Position numbers and translations under genes: made by a program. Positions 30,803 to 42,249 of a DNA stretch of 64,000 nt are shown here, in pieces. Source of the stretch: Diabrotica undecimpunctata (taxonomy: Eukaryota > Arthropoda > Insecta > Coleoptera > Chrysomelidae); the NCBI RefSeq assembly GCF_040954645.1, contig NC_092804.1, positions 148,065,108 to 148,129,107 of the forward strand, written 5' to 3'. The first letter of the stretch is position 1. Every line of letters starts with the position of its first letter. Below the pieces are notes generated by a model. The model did no database searches, was not told the origin of the DNA, and saw only the letters and a list, made by a program, of their open reading frames with translations.

Positions 30803-31344
30803 TCAAAATGTAGATGTTATATTATGTATATAATAATAATTAAATATTTATTTATGCTTACGTCTATCTAATTCAACATTACCAAAATTATGAGTATAAA
30901 AATTCTGTATAATAAATTTTGAAAATACTTTGACTCTACTCTTAATCAAATGAAAACACAAACAACTACCTTAAATGAATACTTTTATTCTTCAATAATA
31001 CTTAATAAAGAGCAATATTTACATATTTTTATTATAATTTTTACACAAACTTTAGAAAAAACTAAAAGAAATCAAAATCATTTAACATGGTGTTGAAATA
31101 ATTACATTATGTTCAAATTATAAACAAAAATATGATTTGAATTTTGTACACTTCTTCTATGATGCTGATGCTGAGCATTTCTAAAAAATAAAAAAATGAG
31201 GTACTTATTTTAAATTTTAAGAAGAGGTGACGTGAAGTATATGTATATCCATAAGTTTATGCATTCATTAGTTCTAAGAATTCATAAATCTAAAGATTTG
31301 TAACACGAAATATGTCAAAATTCCAATATTATAGAAATTTTAAA
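30671..31344. other. Non-coding with (TA)n tract
   Basis: (TA)n at 30724-30798. The rest is AT-rich with nothing recognised. Confidence 0.45.
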
Positions 31345-31384
31345 AATTCGTACATCCGGAATTCGTATTCCGGATGTACGAATT
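31345..31384. repeat. Perfect hairpin, 18-bp arms
   Basis: AATTCGTACATCCGGAAT (31345-31362), a 4-nt loop TCGT and the exact inverted copy (31367-31384). It sits at the 3' edge of the reverse-transcriptase fragment that follows. Confidence 0.85.
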
Positions 31385-31394
31385 ATGAAATTAT

Positions 31395-32090
31395 GAAATT
31401 ATTCGAGTCGAATGCCTTTTCATAATCAACGAAGCCAATGTATAAGTTCAAGTGATATTCATTGGCTTTCTCTATTAGCGTTCTGACTGATCCGCTGTAC
31501 TGTAACCCTTTCGGAATCCTGCCTGCTCTACCGGTTGATAACTATCGAGTTTCGACGTTAATCTGTTAGTTATTACTCTCAAAAACAGTTTGTACATTTA
31601 AGACAGTAGGGAGATTGGCCTATAGTAATTCAAATCTCCCCTATCTCCCTTTTTGAAGAGAAGTATTGTCAAACTTCCATTCCAATCATCTGGGACTTCT
31701 CCTCTGTGAAGACATTCGTTGAAAAAATTTTTCAATTCTTCGAGAATAATTTCACTTCCCTCCTTTAATATTTCTATAAGTATTCCATTTGGGCCCGGAG
31801 CCTTATTGTTCCATAGTTGTGTCATAGCTTGTTTTATTTTGAAGGATTCTATGTTAGGGAGTATTTCTGAGTTGACATTCGTTATCTTTCTCTTAAGATC
31901 TTCCTTTGCAGTGTTATCTGGGTTCTTGTTTGAGGAATATAAATCACAGTAAAATGTTTGAGTAACTTTTAGGATTTCGTTCTTTTCTGTTATTTCTTTT
32001 CCATCTTTAGCTTTCAATGAGATTATTATAGGCTTTCCTAAGTTTGATCTTAGACATTTCAGGCCTCGGTTTTTTCACTTCGTAGAATTA
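31395..32090 (-). pseudogene. Non-LTR reverse transcriptase, palm fragment
   Basis: The minus strand from about 32017 is open as MKAKDGKEITEKNEILKVTQ, LWNNKAPGPNGILIEILKEG, DWNGSLTILLFKKGDRGDLN and YYRPISLLS. A stop is followed by shifted frames with GFRKGYSTADQ-like and FVDYEKAFDSN-like sequence down to about 31400. These are fingers and early palm blocks; the FADD motif and the tail are missing at the hairpin edge. It is a different subfamily from the 45-kb element. Confidence 0.75.
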
Positions 32091-33061
32091 ATAATTGTCC
32101 AACTATGCCGTTTCTAAATACAGTACTAAAAGACCTTTTAAATGAGGTATTACAAGATCCACAATTTAATTTAAGATAATCAACTATTACTGTTATTTAT
32201 GACATCGTGTCAAAACTGGTGGCGTCATCATTTTTGCACATTATTAAAAAATCTGCAATAATGAATTTGTTTGGATAAAATAATTTAGCCGTGCTCTGTA
32301 CACAAATAATTATTAGATTAATGACTCAGCAAATCACTGCAATTGATGGTATAATTTTTATTTAACTTATGACGAATTGGTCTTTGTAAAATCCTCTAAT
32401 TAAAGCAAACAGAACACTTTGGCTTAATTGGCTAGTCGACTTCCTGTGAAATATAAATTAGTTATTGTAGCAAGATTAATGTTTGCTCTTGCTTAATTGA
32501 ATCGCTAATTGTGTCTATCTATTTTCTTCCCCGTTTGTTTAATTTGAGGTATGCTGAAAGGACATATCATTCAAACAAATTAGGGCATTTGAATGGATAT
32601 ATATGTTTAAATTACAGTTAAATGCCTCGACAAATACATATATTCAAACCATTCTGTTGATATAAGTTTAATTCATCTAATAAAAATATCAGTTTTATCG
32701 GGGATGGAATGGGACCAGTAAGGGTTAATTAATCGATGATTGTCATTTGAATGACTTATACGATGTGAGTAACCTATTAGTCTCATAGTTTAATGGGAAT
32801 TTGAGGTGTATTGATTCGGTCTAAATAAATAAATAAATAAATTCGGAGTAAATATTATTAGTCTGCTATCTCCATTAGTGACCCTGTGTCAGATGGACGG
32901 CTTCATGTAAAGATTTTCTCACTAAAGTGTTCACTTGATCTGCCCATCTGCCGATCTTATTACATTTTAAAAGGATTAACGCCTTAAATATATGAAGGGT
33001 ATATACCTCCATATATAAATAGTTGCATAGCTGTTATGCCTGATTTAGGTTTCACTAAGGA
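32091..33061. other. Non-coding, nothing recognised
   Basis: AT-rich, with a short (AAAT)n run near 32826-32840. The right part may belong to the outer arm of the fold-back element that follows. Confidence 0.4.
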
Positions 33062-33134
33062 CCCTCGCATACCTTCAATTTTTAATCCTACAACTATTTA
33101 GTTGTTTGTTAAAAGACTACTGTATCAAATGGAG

Positions 33135-34989
33135 AAAGACAAGCTAAAACAAGAAATGAATGCAAACCTAGAATCCACACCGGAATCAATTAATGGTGAT
33201 GTAGAACAATAGTGGCAATTCTTTAAAAATGCAATTATCGAACCAAGTCACAGAGAACTCACAACAACCAGATGCAAGTTGATTGGATGACAGAAGAAAT
33301 CATCTTGGAAATGATGGAGGATAGAAGAAGGCAAAAGAATCTCAACATAACTCAGTATCAACAGCTGCATAATCAAATAAGAGGGAAAATAAGAGAAGCT
33401 AAAGAGACTTATTTTGCTGGAAAATGCCAAGAAATAGAAGACTTACAAAACAAATATGATAACTTCAATCTCCATAAAAAGTTAAACAATTAGCTGGGGT
33501 AGCAAAACAAAAAACCTCAAGCATACTAATGGATCAACAAGGAAATATTTTAGTGGAGACAGAACAAAAATAAGGAACATGGAAAGAATATATAGAGGAA
33601 TTATTCCATGACCAGAGACAGCAAAATACAAATGAAGATAATCAGAATAAAGACGAGGGACCCGAAATAACAGTCAGAAGTAATGCATGAAGTAAAGTCC
33701 ATGAAAAATAATAAAGCTGCTGGTCCAGATGAAATACCAAGTGAATTGCTAAAACTGGTCAATGAAAAAACATAGATCTTTTAGTCCAACTACTGAACAC
33801 AATCTATTCCACAGGAATCATTCCACGTGAAATGCTGACATCAACAATTATTTGTCTACCAAAGAAAGTAAATGCCAAAGAATGTAGTGACTATCGAACG
33901 ATCAGTCTAATGTCACATACCTAAAAAAAAATAGACTACAACAAGGCGTTCGATAAGATAAAACATGACCGACTTATAGAAATACTCAAAAACAAGAATC
34001 TGGATGTGAGGGATGTAACAATAATATCAAATTTATACTACAGCCAACGATCAAATGTGAAAATTGGAAGAAAAGTGTTAGAAGAAGTGGAGATAAGGAG
34101 AGGGGTCAGGTAAGGTTGCATACTGTCGCCGTTATTGTTTAATGCTTATTCTGAAAAAATTATACAAGAAGCTTTGGTAAACGAGACAGTCAGCATAAAA
34201 GTGAACAAAAGTTTAATTAACAACATTGGGCATGCCGACGATACAGTTATAATAGCCGACAGAATAATGAAAAAATATTAAGATATAAGTAGTGGAGAAT
34301 ACTCTTCACTGGAGAGACTCTCTCTAAACATAAAAAAAAACCAAATTCATGAAAATTAGCAACAACAACAATACAACCCAAATATTAATGGTAGGCGGCC
34401 AGCAGATTGAAAGCGTAAAAAGACATACTTACTTGGGAATGATAATCACAGAAAATAACTATTATACTGCAGAAATAAGAGTCAGAATTGAAAAAGCACG
34501 TGCGAACGTCGTGAAAATGAAAAATATTTTATACTTGGCCCTCAGAATAAGGCTAATTAAATACTATGTACACTGTGTACTCTACTATGGAGCTGAATCA
34601 TGGACATTAAACCGGAATACAATAAATCGACTTATTGCGTTTAAAATGTGGACATTTAGAAGATTGTGGACATTCCACGGGTAGATAGAGTCACGAATAC
34701 AGAAGTGTTAAGGAGAATAGGCAGAGAGAGCGAAATGGCAAATACAATCAAAGAAAGGAAATTGCAATATCTGGAACATGTGATGAGAGGCGAAAGATAA
34801 AACATCTTGAGACTCATAATTCAAGGAAAAGTAGAGGGTAGGAGAAGCGTAGGAAGAAGACGCGTTTCCTGGTTGAAGAACCTGAGAGAGTGGTTTGGTT
34901 GCAGCTCAAGGCTATTGTTCAGAGCAGCTGCCTCGAAGGTCAGAATAGCCATGATGATTGCCAACCTTCGTCGCGGAGATGGCACTTAA
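33135..34989 (+). pseudogene. Reverse transcriptase (ORF2) of the GAAGAAGAT-ending lineage
   Basis: The plus strand reads WMTEEIILEMMEDRRRQKN and HNQIRGKIREAKETYFAGK (linker between endonuclease and polymerase), then NNKAAGPDEIPSELLKLV, a shortened segment to YNKAFDKIKHDRL, GHADDTVIIADRI (ADD in the catalytic place), HTYLGMIITENNYYTAEI, VLYYGAESWTLNRNTI and, at the end, RSVGRRRVSWLKNLREW and KVRIAMMIANLRRGD. It contains many stops and frame changes, and the block between the ISLMS and AFDK motifs is deleted. This is the longest member of the lineage here, and shorter tails at 4.2 and 29.9 kb match it. Confidence 0.8.
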
Positions 34990-34997
34990 AGAAGAAG
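33135..34997 (+). mobile_element. RTE-like non-LTR copy with 11-bp target duplication
   Basis: ATCAAATGGAG occurs at 33124-33134 and at 34998-35008. Removing 33135-34997 plus one repeat restores the left arm of the fold-back element so that it matches its right arm, which confirms the boundaries. The copy is 5'-truncated and ends GGCACTTAAAGAAGAAG. Confidence 0.9.
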
Positions 34998-35247
34998 ATC
35001 AAATGGAGGCTCGAATACTATCGACTAAATGGTTGATCGACAGAATAGTCATAAAGCCTTATCGGCCCCCGCGTACTATCGATTTATTCACGACCAAACA
35101 GTTTAGACGAATCTTGTCGATATTGCGGTTTGTTCTCGACTAAACTATTTAGTTATGTAGGGTGCGATCGGTTGATAGTTGCATTAGAGATTCCAGTGTG
35201 TCATCATGTCATAGTACAAAAAAGTACTTGCTTGTGCATTACTATAC

Positions 35248-35439
35248 ATGGAAGATAATCAAAACAGAAAAAGAAAATTTTTAGTACATCCCATACTAAG
35301 CGACAGATTAAAAATGATCGTAAGACAACTAACTGTTTGGTTGAGTTTATACGGCAGGCTATCGAATATCATGGAAATTGAGTTGCTTTCGATAGTTGTT
35401 AGATTTTTTAGTCAAAAGGTGATCGATGAGGTTTTATGA
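35248..35439 (+). pseudogene. Start of a Harbinger-type nuclease, truncated
   Basis: ATG 35248 gives MEDNQNRKRKFLVHPILSDR. The KRKF-VHPI block is a typical N terminus of PIF/Harbinger nucleases. After about 22 residues the frame runs into the inner inverted repeat and stops at 35439. No catalytic domain remains. Confidence 0.5.
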
Positions 35440-35660
35440 GTATTCTGTCGAGCAACTATTTAGTCAATACTATGCGAGCCTCTATTCGATCCAGTAGTTT
35501 TATAACAAATAACTAAATAGCTGTACGATTAAAAATTGATGGTATGCGGGGAGCCTTTGACTGAAAAATCGCACGACTATCGATAGCTACTCAATTTCCA
35601 TGGTAGTAGATGGCCTCGCACATACATTCAACTAAACAGTTGTCTGACGATCGTTATTCG

Positions 35661-36348
35661 AAAGAGTAGTTGTATTTAATTACAGAAAATACATCATAAT
35701 AATTCTTTAAACCTGTTTGTATTCTCACGGGACAGATCCTTTTGGGGAAACAAAATAAGACGACAAATATTGACGAACATTTAAACCCCCTATAATATTT
35801 CTTCCTCTCCACAAGAAAAATGAATTCCTGTAAAGGTATACCATGAATCAGAAATAAAAAAAAATCCTTTATAAAAGGTGTATTAATCTAAAAATTCGAT
35901 ATCTTTTGATCCAAATGTCTTATCGACAAAAATCAAGATCCATTTTAAAGGAAAAAAGTTCAGCTTTCATATACAGTTTTTGTATGTTGTCGAGAATAAA
36001 CTCAGTTTTTATAAAGGTGTTAAATAAATTAACGTAGCGCGATTTTTGCGTTTTTTACGATTCTCGTGAGATCAATAAAATTGATCACTTTCATAGACCA
36101 GTTGCAGTAAAATTTTCATTTTTAGAGATTAATCTTTATAACCTATGACACAAAATTTCAATTTTGAGTTGTGTTAATAAAAATGAGGCATTTGAAATAT
36201 GAATAAAAAACGCAGAATTTATTGTTTTACATTACAAACGTGTCACGAGAAATGCAATTAAGAATACTCTTTTTGGTGTAGGTTATTGCACAAGTTTTGT
36301 TATTTTGAAAAAGGTACTAGTGTTATCGAAAAAAAAAAGTTATCGATT
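35661..36348. other. Non-coding flank, formerly joined to 48655 onward
   Basis: AT-rich with no open frame. The target duplication at 36349-36359/48644-48654 shows that this flank was once contiguous with the sequence at 48655-49430, which holds a mariner-like transposase, so it may be the non-coding part of that element. Confidence 0.45.
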
Positions 36349-36379
36349 TCGCGCGAGTATATATATATATATATATTAT

Positions 36380-37780
36380 TGTGATATTTAGAGTCTTGGT
36401 GCGCCAAGCAATAATTAGCTAATTAATTTTTTTGATTAATTAAAATTATTTAAATGATATGATTATGACTCTATCACAATTTTTAATTCTTTTATCTCAG
36501 GGTTAAATTCGTGCTTCAATATCTATGCTATTACATGTGAAAGGTAAGGTCCAGAGAATACCGGAATAATAAAAAACACATATGATCTAACACTATATAT
36601 TGAAATAAAAATAATGAAATAATTCACACTCAAAAGTTTTCAATAAACAAATCTCATATAAGGATTCTCAAAATTTTGTTCTCCGTATGTGAACAATCAA
36701 AATTAATGGTACAAACAATATTAATTGAAATCTCAAAATTCCGAACTATTCTAACTCTCCTAATCAAAATATTTATATCCTTTCTAAATTAAGTGTAAAA
36801 ATTGTGTTATCAATAAAAGAAAAACTGCAGAAAACAAAATATCTCTCCCTGATGATGAGTGGTCCAAATCCTTGTTCCTTATAGACTGTATTATCTCCTC
36901 TCAACCGCTCCCTATGTAATCAGCAATCTTACACAGATTGTTGCAAGTATATCGTCCTTAATGATCTCCTTCAAAAGCACAAATCATTCAAATTATGATA
37001 GCCTTTTCTCCTCTCGATAAACTGAATCTCTCGTTGGCCCGAGTGAAAAATGACTCTTGGAATATCTTCTCTTTACGATAAACTGAATCTCTCGTTGGCC
37101 TGAACAGTGACTCTTGGAATATAAGTAGAGAAATATGACTTACAATATTTTGCTGCTTCAGCTCCTGTCAGATACACTAACTCCACAAAACTCACTAACA
37201 TTCCACACTACTGCTTGCTACATTTCAGGAACCGCCAGAGAACAATCCCTGTTCCTCCTCTAGATCTGGAAAACCAACTAACTATATCTTTTTTTTTTCC
37301 TCAATCTCGCTAAACTTTCTCCCACACACTTATCCCACCTTTTTCAATCTCCGCCAATCACAACTCGTCACAATTCCCCCATTTCTTCATTTCGATAACA
37401 AACAAATTTTTACCTATAATTATAAATTTCCTAAAACTTATTTACAAATACTATTTTTCTATAAATCTTAAAAACTAACAAAAACCTCTTTCTATAATCC
37501 TCTATTGTCTTTAATCACTACACTAATGTATTTGTAAAAACCCGTTTCAATTTGTCTTTTGTTTCACTTAAACTTATGCGGGTTACTTAAGTATAACAAA
37601 GAAATGATTGATGTAAAGCTTACATTTTGTTTGGTACAGGTAATTCAAGGATTTAATAACTTTCCTTCTCCGAAATGTTTGTTGGATATTATCCTACTTA
37701 TCTGAATTATTTTAATTTTTTGTTGAACTTTGAAATATTTCAACCAAACCAATATTTTCTTGATTTTACATATCATAACA
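36380..37780 (-). repeat. 3' LTR (left copy)
   Basis: Starts TGTGATATTTAGAGTC and ends ACATATCATAACA on the plus strand. It matches 43562-44962 over its whole length, with very few differences seen (for example GTTTCACTT at about 37561 versus GTTTAACTT). Near-identity indicates recent insertion. It contains a short tandem block (AAACTGAATCTCTCGTTGGCC twice, near 37020 and 37080). Confidence 0.9.
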
Positions 37781-37874
37781 AATCCCCGCCATTTGATCTG
37801 CCGAAAACTCTTTGTTAAATTTTAAAATGACAAAAGTTTTCTAGGATCAAATTATTTCACTATGTTATTAAAAT

Positions 37875-39338
37875 CTACTTATGATACTGACAAATGTCGT
37901 GAATGTTCAAATACCCCGTATATTTCCTGTCTTTATACGGGATTGGATATATTTTCGATTTAAATTTTTCCAAGTATTTTCCCTTAAAAGAAAGTTCATA
38001 ATTTTTAACCACTTGATTTACTTTATTAACAAAATCTCCATGGTTTCCTAAAATCTTCTCTATTTCCTTCTTCATGTTTTTTCCACAATTTATTTTTCTT
38101 TCATCCACCTTTTGTTCACATGTGTTCACTGTCCATAATACTTCTTCACAAAATTCTGGATTCTCGTCCATCAGTGCCATTTTTTCTTCTGTTTTCTTTT
38201 TATCCTCTAATTCCCTTTGGTATTCCGAGCACCATGTTTCTATTCCTTTCATTTCTCTGATGATACCTTCTTTTTCTTCCTGCTTCCATTCTGTTTTATC
38301 GTCGGTTGCCAACAATTCTTCTGTACCTTCTATTTCCTGTTTTTCTCTGGTCTCCATCTTATTTTCCTGCTTTCTTTTCGAACTCTTCTTCTTTTTCTTC
38401 CTTCTCTTTTTCTTTTCTGTTAGATCTTGTTCTTGTACTTTCGGTTTATCCTCTACAGTCATATCGATTTCTTTGCGTTTTTCCTGTGCATTGATCCTTC
38501 CAGAATTTGTTTTCCTATCTGTTTGCTTTTCTTCTCCTGTGTTGTCTGGTTCTGCTCTGATTTCCAGTTTATTTTCCGAAAAATTTATGGTGATATCTTT
38601 TTTCCTCAATTCATCAATTCCCGCTATCATATCATGATTTAAATCTTCAATCACCACACATTTCATAATATGGAATTTGTTTCCCACTCTTATCTGTACT
38701 CCCAAGCCTTCGTTTACTGTCGTCAAATTTTTATTGTTTGCACCCACTAAATCAACCCTAGGAATCTTATACACAAATCTGTCCAAATTTAATTCTTTTA
38801 CTAGTTTTTTATTGATTAGCGATATCTCCGATCCAGAATCAATCACAATTTTAATCGCTTTATGTTTTATAAATGCATCTAAAAATATTAGATTAGAATT
38901 AGAAATTTGTCTGTCGTTTCCTATTGCTACATGATTCATCTCCCTTCTATTTTGTTGTTGGAAGCTCTGGTTATTTCTATCGTCCCTTTGTTCGTTAATA
39001 TTCCTATTCGGAGGATTTTGTGCATCTCTATTCCTGTTGTGATTTTCATATGTTCTCTGTTGTGTGTCATTCCTGTTATCGTAATTTTGTTGTCTATTGT
39101 AATTTTTATAATTTCTCGGCCTATATTCGTTTGTTGATCTGGGATGTCGGTTTCTCTGGTCATAATTTGATGAATACCTTCTTTCCGCTCCATTATATTG
39201 GTCATGTTGTCTTCTATTTCTCATTTCTTTTCTTTTCGCTTCTTTTAATTGAAGGAATTGGCACAAACTATCAATATCTTGATAATTTCTCAAAATCACG
39301 TGATCTTCCAACGTTTCCTCAAAATGTCTGCTGATCAT
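37875..39338 (-). CDS. gag C-terminal and aspartic protease polyprotein, polymerase missing
   Basis: This frame is the direct continuation of the gag frame after one TAA. It begins KYLEYKYSTEQLVEMISRHF, then an Asn/Arg-rich nucleocapsid-like segment without a zinc knuckle, then a retropepsin-like block with the catalytic IDSGSEISLINKK and GIDELRKKDITINF. A long Lys/Glu-rich linker (KKKRRKKKKKSSKR) follows, and the frame ends EKFKSKIYPIPYKDRKYTG near the place where a reverse transcriptase normally starts, with a stop at 37875. No polymerase, RNase H or integrase follows before the LTR. The protease would cut the polyprotein. The absence of lesions over 487 codons agrees with a young non-autonomous element. 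Confidence 0.75.
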   Translation of the reverse strand: MISRHFEETLEDHVILRNYQDIDSLCQFLQLKEAKRKEMRNRRQHDQYNGAERRYSSNYDQRNRHPRSTNEYRPRNYKNYNRQQNYDNRNDTQQRTYENHNRNRDAQNPPNRNINEQRDDRNNQSFQQQNRREMNHVAIGNDRQISNSNLIFLDAFIKHKAIKIVIDSGSEISLINKKLVKELNLDRFVYKIPRVDLVGANNKNLTTVNEGLGVQIRVGNKFHIMKCVVIEDLNHDMIAGIDELRKKDITINFSENKLEIRAEPDNTGEEKQTDRKTNSGRINAQEKRKEIDMTVEDKPKVQEQDLTEKKKRRKKKKKSSKRKQENKMETREKQEIEGTEELLATDDKTEWKQEEKEGIIREMKGIETWCSEYQRELEDKKKTEEKMALMDENPEFCEEVLWTVNTCEQKVDERKINCGKNMKKEIEKILGNHGDFVNKVNQVVKNYELSFKGKYLEKFKSKIYPIPYKDRKYTGYLNIHDICQYHK

Positions 39339-39392
39339 TTCTACCAGCTGTTCGGTAGAATATTTGTATTCTAGATATTTTGAATTGTTATA

Positions 39393-40298
39393 TTATATCT
39401 GCAAAGCATATCTTTCTTCAGATATTCCCATTTTTTCGTGATATTTTCCATTCTGTAGCTCTTGGTTGATTTCTCTCTGTTTATTTTTCCCCCAGAAATA
39501 GTTGAGAAATTTATTTTCAAAATCTGTCCAATTTTCAAACTCATCTTCCTTGCTTTCATACCATAACGCTGCTCCTTCTTTCAAATGGTTTCTAATTGTT
39601 TCTTTGCAATCGTCAAAATATCTAATATGTTGTAATTTGGTTTTCAAATTTTTAACAAACGGTACTGGGTGTGTTTTCCGAATATCCCCTCCAAATTGTA
39701 TTTTCGACTCGCTTGTTCCATGGATGATAACTTCTTTTCTCTCTACCCCTCTTAGTTCAATTTCTGCCATTTGTTTTTCATTTTGCTTTAATCTTCTTTC
39801 TATTTCCTTCCTGTCTTCTTGTAGCGCCATTTCAAATTTTTCTTCTAACTGTTCTAATTCTTTTTTCTGTACAGTCTTAATATCTTTCATTTTAGTTTCT
39901 ATTTCTTCTCTCTGCATCTCTAGTTTCCTCTCTGTTTCTTCTCTGACTTTTTCTAAACAGACTTTTACCTCATTTTCATATTTGTCAAAACGCTTTTCCA
40001 TTTTTCTATCATTTTCTTCTAATTTTTGTTCTATTGCTAGCCTTGTTTCCCGTTGGTTTTCTTCCATTTTTAGTGATGTTTCTTGTTGATTTCTATCCAT
40101 TTTCTTTGATGTTTCATTCATTGTTTGTGTCTGTATTTGCATCATTGCTAATAATTTTTCCAGCATTCCTGTTTCTTTTCTTTCCTCCATTATTGTGGCA
40201 TTTCCTTCATTATCCGATCCTTCATCAATAATTGTTTCCTCTTCTATCTTATCCTCTTTCCTTTCTTGCGTTTTACTTTGACTCCTTGTGGTCGACAT
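39393..40298 (-). CDS. gag-like protein (copy 1)
   Basis: The first ATG is at 40298 (MSTTRSQSKTQERKED). The frame is open farther upstream but without an ATG. An acidic start is followed by a long Glu/Lys-rich coiled coil (KMEENQRETRLAIEQKLEE) and a retrotransposon gag-like domain (YFDDCKETIRNHLKEGAALW, ENWTDFENKFLNYFWG). A TAA ends it at 39393, and the same frame continues into the protease part. The copy at 42250-43155 is identical as far as I can see. The protein would form the particle that packages element RNA. Confidence 0.75.
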   Translation of the reverse strand: MSTTRSQSKTQERKEDKIEEETIIDEGSDNEGNATIMEERKETGMLEKLLAMMQIQTQTMNETSKKMDRNQQETSLKMEENQRETRLAIEQKLEENDRKMEKRFDKYENEVKVCLEKVREETERKLEMQREEIETKMKDIKTVQKKELEQLEEKFEMALQEDRKEIERRLKQNEKQMAEIELRGVERKEVIIHGTSESKIQFGGDIRKTHPVPFVKNLKTKLQHIRYFDDCKETIRNHLKEGAALWYESKEDEFENWTDFENKFLNYFWGKNKQREINQELQNGKYHEKMGISEERYALQI

Positions 40299-40704
40299 GT
40301 TGTTTCTTTTCGTTACTGTTTTTGTCCCCGCCAAATGTGAAATTTTACAACACTCTATATGTTTCAGAACACGACAATATTTCTCCCCAAATGTATTAAA
40401 TTTTCACGACAAATATCAAATATGCAATCAGTAAAATTCAAATAATTCAAAATAAATATCAAATGTACGATTGGTAAAGAAAATAAAATAAAATAATTCA
40501 ATAGCAGTAAATATCCACTAACTACGATCAATCAATAAATCAAATTTATATTCCCTGGAAAATTGTCAAAATACTTTCAAATTCAAATTCCCTCAATGTT
40601 ATGTTTTTATCTCTGGATCACCTGTACTTATTCCAGATCTCTTTCCCTTCCTTCAAATGTAAAGCTGCGATATTTTCAAGCCCCACGTTTTGGAAGCCAG
40701 TTAT

Positions 40705-41940
40705 TGTGATATTTAGAGTCTTGGTGCGCCAAGCAATAATTAGCTAATTAATTTTTTTGATTAATTAAAATTATTTAAATGATATGATTATGACTCTATC
40801 ACAATTTTTAATTCTTTTATCTCAGGGTTAAATTCGTGCTTCAATATCTATGCTATTACATGTGAAAGGTAAGGTCCAGAGAATACCGGAATAATAAAAA
40901 ACACATATGATCTAACACTATATATTGAAATAAAAATAATGAAATAATTCACACTCAAAAGTTTTCAATAAACAAATCTCATATAAGGATTCTCAAAATT
41001 TTGTTCTCCGTATGTGAACAATCAAAATTAATGGTACAAACAATATTAATTGAAATCTCAAAATTCCGAACTATTCTAACTCTCCTAATCAAAATATTTA
41101 TATCCTTTCTAAATTAAGTGTAAAAATTGTGTTATCAATAAAAGAAAAACTGCAGAAAACAAAATATCTCTCCCTGATGATGAGTGGTCCAAATCCTTGT
41201 TCCTTATAGACTGTATTATCTCCTCTCAACCGCTCCCTATGTAATCAGCAATCTTACACAGATTGTTGCAAGTATATCGTCCTTAATGATCTCCTTCAAA
41301 AGCACAAATCATTCAAATTATGATAGCCTTTTCTCCTCTCGATAAACTGAATCTCTCGTTGGCCCGAGTGAAAAATGACTCTTGGAATATCTTCTCTTTA
41401 CGATAAACTGAATCTCTCGTTGGCCTGAACAGTGACTCTTGGAATATAAGTAGAGAAATATGACTTACAATATTTTGCTGCTTCAGCTCCTGTCAGATAC
41501 ACTAACTCCACAAAACTCACTAACATTCCACACTACTGCTTGCTACATTTCAGGAACCGCCAGAGAACAATCCCTGTTCCTCCTCTAGATCTGGAAAACC
41601 AACTAACTATATCTTTTTTTTTTCCTCAATCTCGCTAAACTTTCTCCCACACACTTATCCCACCTTTTTCAATCTCCGCCAATCACAACTCGTCACAATT
41701 CCCCCATTTCTTCATTTCGATAACAAACAAATTTTTACCTATAATTATAAATTTCCTAAAACTTATTTACAAATACTATTTTTCTATAAATCTTAAAAAC
41801 TAACAAAAACCTCTTTCTATAATCCTCTATTGTCTTTAATCACTACACTAATGTATTTGTAAAAACCCGTTTCAATTTGTCTTTTGTTTAACTTAAACTT
41901 ATGCGGGTTACTTAAGTATAACAAAGAAATGATTGATGTA
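40705..41940 (-). repeat. Partial LTR inside the duplicated unit
   Basis: Identical in start to the other LTRs (TGTGATATTTAGAG) but cut after GAAATGATTGATGTA at 41940, where the protease/gag sequence begins again. It lacks the last 165 bp of the LTR. Confidence 0.9.
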
Positions 41941-42195
41941 ATTTTGTTGTCTATTGTAATTTTTATAATTTCTCGGCCTATATTCGTTTGTTGATCTGGG
42001 ATGTCGGTTTCTCTGGTCATAATTTGATGAATACCTTCTTTCCGCTCCATTATATTGGTCATGTTGTCTTCTATTTCTCATTTCTTTTCTTTTCGCTTCT
42101 TTTAATTGAAGGAATTGGCACAAACTATCAATATCTTGATAATTTCTCAAAATCACGTGATCTTCCAACGTTTCCTCAAAATGTCTGCTGATCAT
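41908..42195 (-). pseudogene. Truncated second copy of the protease-region frame
   Basis: Encodes the same MISRHFEETLEDHV start and Asn/Arg-rich segment as 39338-39085, then breaks at the duplication junction (41940/41941) into LTR sequence. It has no protease motif. Confidence 0.8.
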
Positions 42196-42249
42196 TTCTA
42201 CCAGCTGTTCGGTAGAATATTTGTATTCTAGATATTTTGAATTGTTATA

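Larger units (their letters stand above)
33062..35660. mobile_element. Fold-back, Harbinger-like DNA element with long inverted arms
   Basis: The left arm (33062-33134, continuing at 35009-35057 across an insertion) is the inverted counterpart of 35427-35551; both contain TTCAATTTTTAAT/ATTAAAAATTGATGG, CTATTTAGTT and GACAGAATA blocks. A second inverted pair is 35317-35412 with 35566-35656 (CATGGAAATTGAGT and its partner). A short open frame between them starts like a PIF/Harbinger nuclease. Motifs of the type AACTATTTAGT are repeated at least eight times in both orientations. I cannot place the outermost ends or a target duplication. Confidence 0.55.

Noticed and set aside
36849..36875. CTGATGATGAG inside the LTR (also in the other two LTR copies), resembling a hammerhead core
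   Set aside because: There is no pairing stem II followed by GAAA at the right distance, and no stem I.
38074..38637. Plus-strand frames rich in Phe, Ser and Leu opposite the gag-pro region, resembling membrane proteins
   Set aside because: They are the antisense of Lys/Glu-rich coding sequence; the minus strand carries the recognisable gag and protease motifs.
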